Source: Streptomyces roseochromogenus subsp. oscitans DS 12.976
GTDB lineage: Bacteria > Actinomycetota > Actinomycetes > Streptomycetales > Streptomycetaceae
DNA length: 64,000 bases
Direction of reading: 5' to 3'
Assembly (NCBI RefSeq): GCF_000497445.1
Contig: NZ_CM002285.1
Span: 6,901,694-6,965,693, forward strand
Positions 28,001-35,642 of this stretch are shown piece after piece. The translations under genes were made by a program, and so were the position numbers. A model generated the notes under the pieces. That model did no database searches and had not been told where the DNA came from. It worked only from the letters and a program-made list of their open reading frames with translations. Every line of letters begins with the position of its first letter. Position 1 is the stretch's first letter.

Positions 28001-30587
28001 CTGGACGTACGGCTACGACCCGGCCGGCAACCCGGCCTCGGTCACCGACCCGCTCGGTCACACGCACACCACTGGCTACGACGGCGTTAACAACGTCACC
28101 TCAGTGACTGACGCACGCAACAAGTCGACGCTCTATGAGTACGACGAACTCGACCGGCCGACGACGGTCACCGCGCCGGACACAGGGACGACCAAGTTCA
28201 CCTACGACACCGCCGGATTCCTCTCCACCAGCACCGACGCCAACAGCCACACCACCACCTACGGGCACGGTGCCGAAGGCCAGCTGACGTCGGTCAAGAA
28301 CCCGCTGGGCAGGACGGTCTCGTACGAGTACGACCTCGACGGCAACCGCACCAAGTACACCAACGCCCGCGCCCAGACGATCACCACCACCCTCGACGCC
28401 CGCAACCTGCCCACGAAGATCGTCTACTCCGACGGCACCCCGGCACAGTCGTACTCCTATGACGACGCCAGCCGCCTGACCGGCGTCACCGACGCCACCG
28501 GCAGCCGCACCCTCGCCTACGACGTCGGCAACAAGATCACCTCGATCACGTCCCCCGGCGCGGCCAAGCCGTTCAGCTACAGCTGGAACACCGACAACAC
28601 CCTCAATTCACGCACGTACCCGGACGGCCGGACGACCAGCTACACCTACGACAAGGTCGGCCGGATCAAGACCCAGACGACCAACAGCAAGGCCGTCACC
28701 TACGGGTACGACAAGGCAGGCAACCTCACCTCGGTCGCCCTGCCCACCACCACGGCACGCAACGAGAACCGTACGTACGACACCGTCGGCCGGCTCACCA
28801 CCCTGACCACGCCGACCCTCAAGAACACCTACACCTACGACGAGAACGACCGCCTGATCGGCGACAAGCCCGGAACCGGGTACCCCACCCGCTACGGCTA
28901 CGACGACGCAGGCCGAATGACCCGCACCTGCACGGACGTCTCCGCCACCTCCTGCCTGACGGGAACAGCCGGCACCACCGACACCTACGACAAGGTCGGC
29001 AACCTCAAGACAGATACCACCTCCGGATCCACCACCACCTACGCCCACGACGCCGGCGACCAGCTGACCTCCACCACCAACGGCACGACCACCACCAGCT
29101 ACACCTACGACGCCGACGGCAACCAGACCAAGGACAACGACGGCACCTACGCCTACGACCCAGCCAACCGGCTCAAGTCCGCCACCATCGGCAGCAACAC
29201 CTACGCCTTCACCAACGACGCAGACGGCAATCGCACCGCCGTCAAGAAGAACAACACGCTCGTCGGCACCTCGACCTGGGACCTCAACAACCCCCTGCCC
29301 CAGACAGCCACCGACACAGGCGCCTCCGGCGCCCTGGTCGCCGACTACCACTACGACCCCGACGGCACGGCCCGCTCCATGGACCGCTCCGCCGGCACCT
29401 ACTACTTCACACAGGACCGCCAGAACTCCGTAAGCGCCGTCTACGACGCCGCCGGCACCGACAACTACCACTACACCTACAGCGCCTGGGGAACACCCAC
29501 AGGGAAAGCCACCATCACCGGCGGCGAGACCAGCCCCTACGGCTACACCGGCCAGTACAAAGACCAGTACCTCCCCGACCGACTCCAGCTCCGCGCCCGC
29601 TCCTACGACACCACCCAGCACCGCTTCACCACACAGGACCCGGCCGCAGCAGCCGCGGACAACCCCAACCAGTCCCCCTACAACTACGCCGACAACGACC
29701 CCACTGATCTCTCTGATCCCTCCGGTAACTGCCCGATGTGCATCGGCGCAGCCATCGGAGCAGTCGTCGGCGGAGGCGTCTACGCCCTCACTCACCAGGA
29801 CGACTTCAGCTGGCGTGACTTCGCCGTCGCGACCACAGAGGGCGCCGTCACCGGAGCAGTCGGAGGCTTCCTCGCACCCGCCGGCACCAGCCTCGCCGCC
29901 CAGCTCGGGCTGCAGGGCGGACGAGCCCTCGCCGTCGCCACGGTTACCGACGCCACCATCGGCATGGGGCTGACGTGGGCGATCAACACCGCTCAATGCC
30001 AGTCGACCTCCGCCACCGACCTCCTCGTCGGAGCGCTCACGGGCGGACTGGGCAACCTGTTCAAACCAGCGTGGAACGCCTTCAGAGGCATTACTCTGGG
30101 AGAGCGCGCCAGTCTGGCTGGTGGTCGAGCCGGATGGTGGACGAAAGCTGCGGGAAGAACGCGAAACGGCGTCGACTACTACACCCCCGAAACACCCGGG
30201 CTCAAAGACGCCGTCAACCCCGGAGACGGTCAAATGAACTGCGCACTGTGCGCTATCTCCGCCGACGGAGCGCTGGCGGGACGGAGGCCGCCACAGGAGG
30301 TACCCGCCAACGGGGTACCCATCGAAGCTGGCCCCTTCGCAGACTTCATGGGGGGTACTTGGCGCCACCGAAACGGCTTGACTGGAGTTGTGGGCGATCT
30401 GAAGCGGTGGGGCCCCGGATCTCGTGCGATAATCTTGGGGCTACCGAAGAAGGGTAGTGAAATTGGTCACTACTTCAACGCCATCAATGATGGTGGTCGG
30501 GTAGCTTTCATTGACGCGCAACAAGGTGTCGCCTTTCATCTGGACAATTGGGACGGCTTCCTTGTGATGAGGACGGACAACCTGTGA
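25050..30587 (+). CDS. RHS/YD-repeat polymorphic toxin with papain-fold (Tox-PL-like) C-terminal domain
   Basis: This is an 1845-residue exported protein. Residues 8-32 form a signal or anchor helix and residues 90-300 a secreted N-terminal region. Dozens of YD repeats (Y-G-Y-D-x-x-G type, about 400-1500) form the RHS cocoon that encloses the toxin. The core ends with P-Y-N-Y-A-D-N-D-P-T-D-L-S-D-P-S-G near residue 1560. The variable tip has glycine/alanine hydrophobic segments (about 1562-1650), then a papain-like domain with C1731 (M-N-C-A-L-C-A), H1807 (I-G-H-Y-F-N-A) and D1822/Q1824 (F-I-D-A-Q-Q-G), matching the catalytic plan of Tox-PL protease/deamidase toxins. The tip has lower GC than the core, in keeping with tip exchange. 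The immunity gene follows 10 nt later. Confidence 0.92.
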   Translation: MLTSVSARLRMLVIALVLAVVAGGGWLIRVSASDPGDDSSYAYRGPQPAAHQKAISPKQRRKETKDRAKPTRSHGLPTTKSKPATAAQITLLKRNQREMRVAGPKRAGSPAPIVGRAHQASFTSRTTAAAATSYSSGALYQVTTDPFGNAAAQQGGWLMALGNHIGAAVPGEPLQLSAAIWQAGGADGEVHPVKVRWKLDAYSCRLNQDDDKWFDFGQTVQAPTLNTDKTFPVVNASITVPTTDCTQPVPRYFLYACTTVTDDPGATESCGSYNAYDIVPQLPDGAACSAVCGDASGSAGTTVMRADPVNTATGAFTESFTDAQVDAPGVPFTVGRVYSSDNSSVGALGKGWQLPWETRLQFDSSGNALLVGEGGSRHLYTKESGGTFDTPGEARSTLASDGSGYKLTTANHSAYGFNASGQLTAVKDRTGRGLSLSYTGSQPTTISDGAGHAAALTYSGARLNKVTLAEGRSIVYSYTGDQLTGVTSLDGKTDTYGYDGSGRLNTITNALHKTVTFNEYDSQGRVSSQTDALNHKTLFSYSKNGVFDQVDTTAPDQGVWTDIYYKNVLFTQIDPLGNKSYYSYDKFYNRTSAIDAEIREVKWTYDNAGRMTSRVSNASREDWTYDDNGNVATYEDGEYNTTAFGYNDLNQLTTVQDPLHKTTTYGYNPTTHLLETVTTPRGKTTRYGYDADGNLTSLTTPKGNKTTYTYDASERVHTVVDPRGNVSGADPTKYTTTYTYYDSDRIKTVTDARNHTTSYGYDDAGNLHTVTDALQRTTVYDHDDAGRLSTITDPAQKQTVLGYDPAGRLNKETNRRGATVTYQYDKAGNQIQVVTARGNDTGADPTKYTWVIGYDKVGNRKTVTDPLKKTTAFSWDADNRPLSVTDPLNHTRTLTYDRNGNPLTTSDGLGHGTTLTYDADHRLSSSKTWAGYVTAYEYDDDSHLSAETSPETERTTYGYDDDGHLQTVVDPRGNASGADPAKYTWTYGYDPAGNPASVTDPLGHTHTTGYDGVNNVTSVTDARNKSTLYEYDELDRPTTVTAPDTGTTKFTYDTAGFLSTSTDANSHTTTYGHGAEGQLTSVKNPLGRTVSYEYDLDGNRTKYTNARAQTITTTLDARNLPTKIVYSDGTPAQSYSYDDASRLTGVTDATGSRTLAYDVGNKITSITSPGAAKPFSYSWNTDNTLNSRTYPDGRTTSYTYDKVGRIKTQTTNSKAVTYGYDKAGNLTSVALPTTTARNENRTYDTVGRLTTLTTPTLKNTYTYDENDRLIGDKPGTGYPTRYGYDDAGRMTRTCTDVSATSCLTGTAGTTDTYDKVGNLKTDTTSGSTTTYAHDAGDQLTSTTNGTTTTSYTYDADGNQTKDNDGTYAYDPANRLKSATIGSNTYAFTNDADGNRTAVKKNNTLVGTSTWDLNNPLPQTATDTGASGALVADYHYDPDGTARSMDRSAGTYYFTQDRQNSVSAVYDAAGTDNYHYTYSAWGTPTGKATITGGETSPYGYTGQYKDQYLPDRLQLRARSYDTTQHRFTTQDPAAAAADNPNQSPYNYADNDPTDLSDPSGNCPMCIGAAIGAVVGGGVYALTHQDDFSWRDFAVATTEGAVTGAVGGFLAPAGTSLAAQLGLQGGRALAVATVTDATIGMGLTWAINTAQCQSTSATDLLVGALTGGLGNLFKPAWNAFRGITLGERASLAGGRAGWWTKAAGRTRNGVDYYTPETPGLKDAVNPGDGQMNCALCAISADGALAGRRPPQEVPANGVPIEAGPFADFMGGTWRHRNGLTGVVGDLKRWGPGSRAIILGLPKKGSEIGHYFNAINDGGRVAFIDAQQGVAFHLDNWDGFLVMRTDNL

Positions 30588-30597
30588 AAGGAGTGAC

Positions 30598-30870
30598 ATG
30601 CTAAATCGAGCGGAAGGCCTGGAGTTGGCGCGCCGCTACCTGGACGAGCGTCAGGCCTCAATGGGCCCAGTCCGAATTGTCGAGGATAAAGTAGTCGTCA
30701 CAGGCGATAAACTCATCGCTCAATATAACAGTGTCGCCTTCCTGGAAGGTGACACTAGCCGCCGACTCGGCGGAAACCTCCCTGTTCAGGTAGACCTTGC
30801 CACTGGGGAATGTCGATTCCTTACCCTTAGGGAAGCTTTGGGATACGCAAACGATGGGCGGGCAACATAG
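30598..30870 (+). CDS. Imm35/YrhB-like immunity protein
   Basis: The 90-residue protein starts at an ATG with AAGGAG 5 nt upstream and 10 nt after the toxin stop. It begins with an amphipathic helix (G-L-E-L-A-R-R-Y-L-D-E-R), has a central Y-N-S-V-A-F-L-E-G-D segment and ends L-G-G-N-L-P-V-Q-V-D-L-A-T-G-E. This is the pattern of the YrhB/Imm35 family, small immunity proteins often found after papain-fold toxins. It probably binds and blocks the toxin tip inside the cell. Base composition is like the toxin tip, not the chromosome. Confidence 0.8.
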   Translation: MLNRAEGLELARRYLDERQASMGPVRIVEDKVVVTGDKLIAQYNSVAFLEGDTSRRLGGNLPVQVDLATGECRFLTLREALGYANDGRAT

Positions 30871-30907
30871 TTTCCGTAGCGGGCAGGCAACTGAGACTGG
30901 TGTAGGG

Positions 30908-31020
30908 GCGGTGGCGGTGAGCGCCTCGTACTCCCCGGCGCCGTGGAAGCGGTGGGCCTCTGCGAACGGCTCGCGGGCGTGCACCTCCAGCCGGACCGGG
31001 CGCTCCGGACCAGGACTCAC
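30908..31020 (-). pseudogene. N-terminal fragment of an alpha/beta hydrolase-domain gene
   Basis: A GTG at 31020 overlaps the stop of the LLM monooxygenase gene (GTGA) and begins a frame whose first 40 codons read S-P-G-P-E-R-P-V-R-L-E-V-H-A-R-E-P-F-A and G-A-G-E-Y-E-A-L-T-A-T-A. That is like the N-terminus of the large alpha/beta hydrolase-domain family (Abhydrolase_10). Similarity and codon bias stop near 30908, where the island begins. It would have been the last gene of the organosulfur operon. Confidence 0.55.
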
Positions 31021-32075
31021 CGGCCTGCCTCATGAACCGCCGGGGAAGCGGCGCGCCAGCCCAGCTCGGGGGCGATCAGGTGCCGTACGTCGTGCAGGAT
31101 CTGTTCGTACTCCTCGCGATGGAACTCGTACGGCAGCTCCAGGCGCAGCTCGGACACCTGCGCGAGGACGGGATCGGCCGCCAGCCGTTCCAGGATCTGT
31201 TCCGCGGTGCCGACCACGTCCGGGGCGAACAGGAACCGCTTCGGGCCCAGCGCCGCCAGGGTCTGCGGCTTCAGGGTGCGCTCGTGCCGGCTGGCCGCGT
31301 AGTCCCGGTAGCGGACCCGGGTGGCCGCGTCGGCGCTGTCGAACGGCACGATCACCCGTCCCAGCGCCACCCGCGCCGTCGGCCGGTCGTCGCCCAGGGT
31401 GCGCCGGTACTCGGAGATCAGGTTCAGCTGGGCGGTGGTGAAGTCGTCGGTGCCCTCGCCGGAGACGATGTTGCCGGACAGCAGGTTGAGACTGTTCTCG
31501 GCGGCCCAGCGGACTGAGCGCAGGCTGCCTCCGCCATACCAGATCCGCTCCACCAGACCGGGGTTGTGCGGCTGTAGCCGCGGCCGCTGGATGTTGCCGG
31601 GCGAGTGGATCACCGTGTCCGGGCCGCCGAGGTAGTCGCCGCGCAGGTTGTCGACGAGGCGGGCGATCCTGCCGTACGACAGGTCGAAGCCGCGCCAGTC
31701 CCCGTCGTACACCAGGTCGCCGAGCAGTTCGGCGTGCGGCATGCCGGTGCTGAAGCCGACCTGGAGGCGGCCGCGGGAGAGTACGTCGGCCAGCGCGAGG
31801 TCCTCGGCCAGGCGGAACGGGCTCTCGTACCCGATGGGGATGACCGCGGTCCCCAGCTCGACCCGCTCGGTGCGCTGGCCGGCCGCGGCGAGGAACACCG
31901 CGGCGGAACCGACGCCGTGCTCGAGGTGGCGCTGGCGAATCCAGGCCCCGTCGTAGCCGAGCCGTTCGCCGTATTCGAACAGCTGGAGGGTCTCCTCCAG
32001 GCCCGTATAGGGGTCGTCGTCGGCGAAGTTGCCCGGGGTGAGGAAGGCCAACGAGGTGATGGTGGGAGTGCTCAT
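31017..32075 (-). CDS. Luciferase-like (LLM) flavin-dependent monooxygenase
   Basis: The 352-residue TIM-barrel enzyme of the bacterial luciferase superfamily uses reduced flavin and oxygen. Marks are F-L-T-P-G-N-F near the first strand, E-Y-G-E-R-L-G-Y-D-G-A-W-I-R-Q-R-H, V-E-L-G-T-A-V-I-P and D-V-L-S-R-G-R-L-Q-V-G-F-S. The gene overlaps the ABC ATPase upstream (ATGA) and the hydrolase fragment downstream (GTGA), so it belongs to the Dpp-like operon. The likely job is oxidative cleavage of an imported sulfur compound; the substrate is unknown. Confidence 0.92.
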   Translation of the reverse strand: MSTPTITSLAFLTPGNFADDDPYTGLEETLQLFEYGERLGYDGAWIRQRHLEHGVGSAAVFLAAAGQRTERVELGTAVIPIGYESPFRLAEDLALADVLSRGRLQVGFSTGMPHAELLGDLVYDGDWRGFDLSYGRIARLVDNLRGDYLGGPDTVIHSPGNIQRPRLQPHNPGLVERIWYGGGSLRSVRWAAENSLNLLSGNIVSGEGTDDFTTAQLNLISEYRRTLGDDRPTARVALGRVIVPFDSADAATRVRYRDYAASRHERTLKPQTLAALGPKRFLFAPDVVGTAEQILERLAADPVLAQVSELRLELPYEFHREEYEQILHDVRHLIAPELGWRAASPAVHEAGR

Positions 32076-33763
32076 GACGCTGGTCCTCGGCTCGTGGTGG
32101 TCTCGGGGGCGGGGGAGGGGACACGGCCGCCGGGGATCGCCGCGAGCAGTTCGCGGGTGTACTCGTGGCGAGGGCGGGTGAACAGTTCCTCCGGCGGGCC
32201 TGTCTCGACGACGCGGCCGGTCCGCATCACGGCGACCTGGTGCGCGATCTGCCGTACGACGGCCAGGTCGTGCGATATGAAGAGGTAGGCCACCCCCGTG
32301 CCGGCCTGCAACTCGGCAAGCAGCTCCAGGACTTGGGCCTGCACGGACACGTCGAGGGCGGAGACCGGCTCGTCGCACACCACCAGGTCGGGGGAGAGAG
32401 CGAGCGCGCGGGCGATCGCCACGCGCTGCCGCTGTCCGCCGGACAGCTCCGCCGGCCGGCGCTCCAGTGTGGCGGAGGGAAGCGCCACCCGGTCGAGCAG
32501 TTCGCGGGCCCGGGCGAGCCGCGAGGCGCGGTCGCCGACCTTGAAGGCGCGCAGCGGCTCGGTGATCACCTCGCCGATGGAGAAGCGCGGGTCGAGCGAG
32601 GCATACGGGTTCTGGTAGACGAGTTGGGCGCGGCGGCGCAGCTGCCTGGTCTGGGCGCCACGCGCGGTGGTGACGTCGGTGCCGTCGAAGAGGATCTGCC
32701 CCGCGGTCGCGTCGGCAAGGCGGAGCACCAGGCGGGCGGTGGTGGACTTGCCCGAGCCCGACTCACCGACCAGGGCGAGGGTCTGGCCCCGGTGGAGGGT
32801 GAGGCTGACGTCGTCGACGGCGCGCAGGGTGCGGGGCCCGTCCCCGGTGCGGGGCAGCCTGAACTCCTTGACCAGGTTGCGCACTTCTACCAGGGGCGCC
32901 GTCTGCGCCTCCGGGATGGAGACCGGGGTGCGGGGCCGGGCGGTGGTGAGGCTCGGGGCACTGGCCAGCAAGTGCCGGGTGTAGTCGTCCCGCGGGTCGG
33001 CCAGGATGTCACGGGTGGGGCCCGCCTCGACGACCTTGCCCTGGGACATCACCACCAGCCGCTGTGCCCGGTCGGCGGCGACCCCGAGGTCGTGGGTCAC
33101 GAGCAGGACCGCGGTGCCCGACTCCTCGGTGAGGCACTGGAGATGGTCGAGGATGATCCGCTGCACGGTGACGTCGAGCGCGCTCGTCGGCTCGTCGGCG
33201 ATGATCAGTTCGGGCTGCGCGGCGATGGCGATGGCGATCAGGGCGCGTTGCCGCATTCCGCCGGACAGTTCGTGCGGGTACTGCCGTGCGCGGGTGGCCG
33301 CGTCGGGCAGTCCGGCCCGGTCCAGGACGGCGACCGCCTCGGCGGGGGCCGAGCGGCGGGTCGCCAGACCGTGGATGCGCAGCACCTCGGCGACCTGGTC
33401 GCCGATCCGCTGGACCGGGTTGAGGGAGACGGTCGGGTCCTGGGGGACCAGTCCGATCCGTGCTCCGCGGACGGTGCGCAGTTCGGCTTCCGAGAGGGCG
33501 GCGAGATCGTGCCGGCCGAAGCGGACCGTACCCGCGTCGATACGGCCGTTCGTCGGCAGGAGCCGGGTGATGGCGTGCGCGGTCGTGCTCTTGCCGGAGC
33601 CGGACTCGCCGACCACCGCGGTCACCTGTCCCGGCCACACGTCGAGGTCGACGCCCCGGACCGCCGGGATCGTGCCGCCCCGGGTGCGGTACGACACAGA
33701 CAGGCCGCGTAGCTCCAGCAGGGGTGTGGTCACGTCCTCACCGTTCTCACGTTCGTCGGTCAT
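32072..33763 (-). CDS. Fused ABC transporter ATPase, DppD-DppF type
   Basis: The 563-residue protein holds two complete ATPase domains. The first (residues about 18-270) has Walker A G-E-S-G-S-G-K-S-T and signature L-S-G-G-M-R-Q-R. The second (about 300-545) has a second G-E-S-G-S-G-K-S-T and L-S-G-G-Q-R-Q-R. This is the fused form of the peptide/nickel (and glutathione) importer ATPases. The ATG at 33763 is preferred because it overlaps the permease stop. It powers the importer encoded by the next three genes of this operon. Confidence 0.94.
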   Translation of the reverse strand: MTDERENGEDVTTPLLELRGLSVSYRTRGGTIPAVRGVDLDVWPGQVTAVVGESGSGKSTTAHAITRLLPTNGRIDAGTVRFGRHDLAALSEAELRTVRGARIGLVPQDPTVSLNPVQRIGDQVAEVLRIHGLATRRSAPAEAVAVLDRAGLPDAATRARQYPHELSGGMRQRALIAIAIAAQPELIIADEPTSALDVTVQRIILDHLQCLTEESGTAVLLVTHDLGVAADRAQRLVVMSQGKVVEAGPTRDILADPRDDYTRHLLASAPSLTTARPRTPVSIPEAQTAPLVEVRNLVKEFRLPRTGDGPRTLRAVDDVSLTLHRGQTLALVGESGSGKSTTARLVLRLADATAGQILFDGTDVTTARGAQTRQLRRRAQLVYQNPYASLDPRFSIGEVITEPLRAFKVGDRASRLARARELLDRVALPSATLERRPAELSGGQRQRVAIARALALSPDLVVCDEPVSALDVSVQAQVLELLAELQAGTGVAYLFISHDLAVVRQIAHQVAVMRTGRVVETGPPEELFTRPRHEYTRELLAAIPGGRVPSPAPETTTSRGPAS

Positions 33764-34683
33764 GGCTGCCGGGACCATTCGCCGTCCAGCGCGCGGGCGA
33801 TGCGGTTGGCGGCCAGCACGGTCGCGGCGATCGCCAGACCGGGCAGTGCGGTCAGCCACCAGGCGTTGGCGAGGTAGTTGCGGCCGTCGGAGATCAACGT
33901 GCCCCACTCCGGGGCGGGCGGGGGAGCGCCGTAGCCGAGGAAGCTCAGGGCGGAGACGGCCAGGATGGAGGATCCGAAGTCGAGGGTGGCCAGGACGATC
34001 ACCGGGCCTGCGGCATTGGGCAGCACATGTCGGCCGAGCACCGAGTACCAGCGGGCCCCGCTCGCGCGCGACGCCTCCACGAACACCGCCTGCCGCACGC
34101 GCAGTACCTCTGCGCGCGCCACTCGGGCGAACGCGGCGACGCTGGCGATGCCGACCGCGACGGCCACCCTCACCGTGCCGTAGCCCAGCGCGGTGACCAG
34201 GGCCAGGGACATGAACAGCGCGGGGATGGACAGCAGTACGTCGACGAAGCGCATCAGCACGTCGTCCACCCAGCGGCCCACGAACCCGGCGACCACCCCG
34301 AGCAGTCCGCCGACCACGAACGCCACCAGCACCGCGATCAGCGTGGCCTTCAGGGACAGCTGGGCGCCATGGACGACCCGCGAGAACACATCGCGGCCCA
34401 GCTCGTCGGTGCCGAACCAGTGACTTCCGCTCGGTCCGCGGAAGTTCTGCGACGGCACGCCCTTCAGCGGGTCCTGCGAGGTGAACAGGTCGGGCCAGAA
34501 CGAGGCCAGCACCACCAGCACGAGGACGACGACCGACAGCAGCAGTCCCGGGCGGCGCACCGCGAAGCGCAGCAGCCGCCGTACATCCACGCGGCGTCCC
34601 GGCTCCGGACCCGACCCCGCCTCGACCGGGCGGGCGAGCCCCAGCGCCGCCTCGGCCGGGTCGTCGACAAGGCTCTGGCTCAT
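33760..34683 (-). CDS. ABC transporter permease, DppC type
   Basis: The 307-residue integral membrane protein has an N-terminal helix at about 40-60, then five helices, with the OppC/DppC marks F-G-T-D-E-L-G-R-D-V-F-S-R after the first helix and the EAA-loop E-A-S-R-A-S-G-A-R-W. It pairs with the DppB-type permease gene, which it overlaps by 4 nt. Confidence 0.94.
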   Translation of the reverse strand: MSQSLVDDPAEAALGLARPVEAGSGPEPGRRVDVRRLLRFAVRRPGLLLSVVVLVLVVLASFWPDLFTSQDPLKGVPSQNFRGPSGSHWFGTDELGRDVFSRVVHGAQLSLKATLIAVLVAFVVGGLLGVVAGFVGRWVDDVLMRFVDVLLSIPALFMSLALVTALGYGTVRVAVAVGIASVAAFARVARAEVLRVRQAVFVEASRASGARWYSVLGRHVLPNAAGPVIVLATLDFGSSILAVSALSFLGYGAPPPAPEWGTLISDGRNYLANAWWLTALPGLAIAATVLAANRIARALDGEWSRQP

Positions 34684-35639
34684 GCGAGTGCCGCCCTTCT
34701 GCCTGAGGCCACCACGATCCGCGGGTCGAGGAGTGGATAGACCAGGTCGATGACGAGGTTCGTCGTCACGAAGATCAGCGCCCCGAAGGCCACCACCCCC
34801 TGGACCACCGGGATGTCCTGGGCGGTGACGGCCGCCGCGGTCACGCGCCCGAGGCCGTCGCGGGAGAACACCGTCTCGACGACCACCGAACCGGCGATCA
34901 GCTGCCCGACCAGCAGGCCGACGACCGTCAGCGCCGGCAGGGACGCATTGCGCAGGGCGTGCCGCAGATGCACCCGCCACCGGTCGGCACCCTTGGCCCG
35001 CGCGGTCTCCGCATACGCCTGGTCCAGTGCGGTGAGCAGGCTCTTGGCGAGCACCTGGGCGACCTGCGCGCCGGTCGGGACCGCCAGAGTCAGGGCCGGC
35101 AGGACCAGCCCCTTCAGGCCGTCGTTGCCGAACGCGGGGAACCAGTGCAGCCGGAAGGAGAACGTCTCGACGAGCAGCAGCCCCACCCAGAACGTCGGGA
35201 CGGACACCCCCAGCGGCGGCAACGACAGCAGCAGCTGCCGCAGCCAGCGCCGAGCGGTGTAGGTCGCCAGCACCGCCAGACCACCGCCGAGCAGCACCGC
35301 CAACAGCAGGGCAGCACTGGTCAGTTGGAGGGTCTGCGGCAGCGCGTCGGCCAGCGTCGAGGTGACCGGACGGCCGGTGGCGACCGAGTCGCCGAAGTCT
35401 CCGCGCACCGCCCGCCCGAGGTAGTCGGCGTACTGCACCAGCACCGGCTTGTCGAAGCCGTACTCGTGCCGCAGCGCGGCCAGCCGGGCCGGGTCGACGT
35501 CCCCCGAGTCCATCCCGGCACCGGCCATCGCGGTGACCGGGTCACCAGGCAGCCAGTTCAGTACCAGGAACGACACCGTGTACGCCGCCCACAGCACCCC
35601 GACCGCCTGTGCCAGTCGCTTGATCACATAGCGGCGCAT
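34680..35639 (-). CDS. ABC transporter permease, DppB type
   Basis: The 319-residue permease begins with the family start M-R-R-Y-V-I-K-R-L-A-Q and has W-L-P-G-D-P-V near residue 30, six membrane helices and the EAA-loop E-T-A-R-A-K-G-A. It forms the channel with the DppC-type protein. It lies 3 nt after the binding-protein gene. Confidence 0.94.
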   Translation of the reverse strand: MRRYVIKRLAQAVGVLWAAYTVSFLVLNWLPGDPVTAMAGAGMDSGDVDPARLAALRHEYGFDKPVLVQYADYLGRAVRGDFGDSVATGRPVTSTLADALPQTLQLTSAALLLAVLLGGGLAVLATYTARRWLRQLLLSLPPLGVSVPTFWVGLLLVETFSFRLHWFPAFGNDGLKGLVLPALTLAVPTGAQVAQVLAKSLLTALDQAYAETARAKGADRWRVHLRHALRNASLPALTVVGLLVGQLIAGSVVVETVFSRDGLGRVTAAAVTAQDIPVVQGVVAFGALIFVTTNLVIDLVYPLLDPRIVVASGRRAALA

Positions 35640-35642
35640 GCG

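Larger units (their letters stand above)
22538..30907. other. Probable acquired island between rnpB and a truncated operon
   Basis: This segment has lower GC than both flanks, holds a decayed gene and an RHS toxin/immunity pair, and its right end falls inside the coding sequence of a hydrolase gene that is coupled to the operon beyond. No integrase, transposase or direct repeats at the ends were found, so the mechanism is open. Confidence 0.45.

Noticed and set aside
25050..29730. The YD repeats as a CRISPR or satellite array
   Set aside because: The periodicity is at protein level with variable DNA sequence and no fixed spacers.
26511..30368. Long minus-strand open frames within the RHS gene
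   Set aside because: They are shadows caused by the repeated Y-D codon pattern; the composition (V/G-rich) is an artefact of the antisense of that repeat.
22538..30907. Integrative element inserted in rnpB or a tRNA gene
   Set aside because: No integrase, excisionase or duplicated rnpB end is present, so I kept only a general island call.
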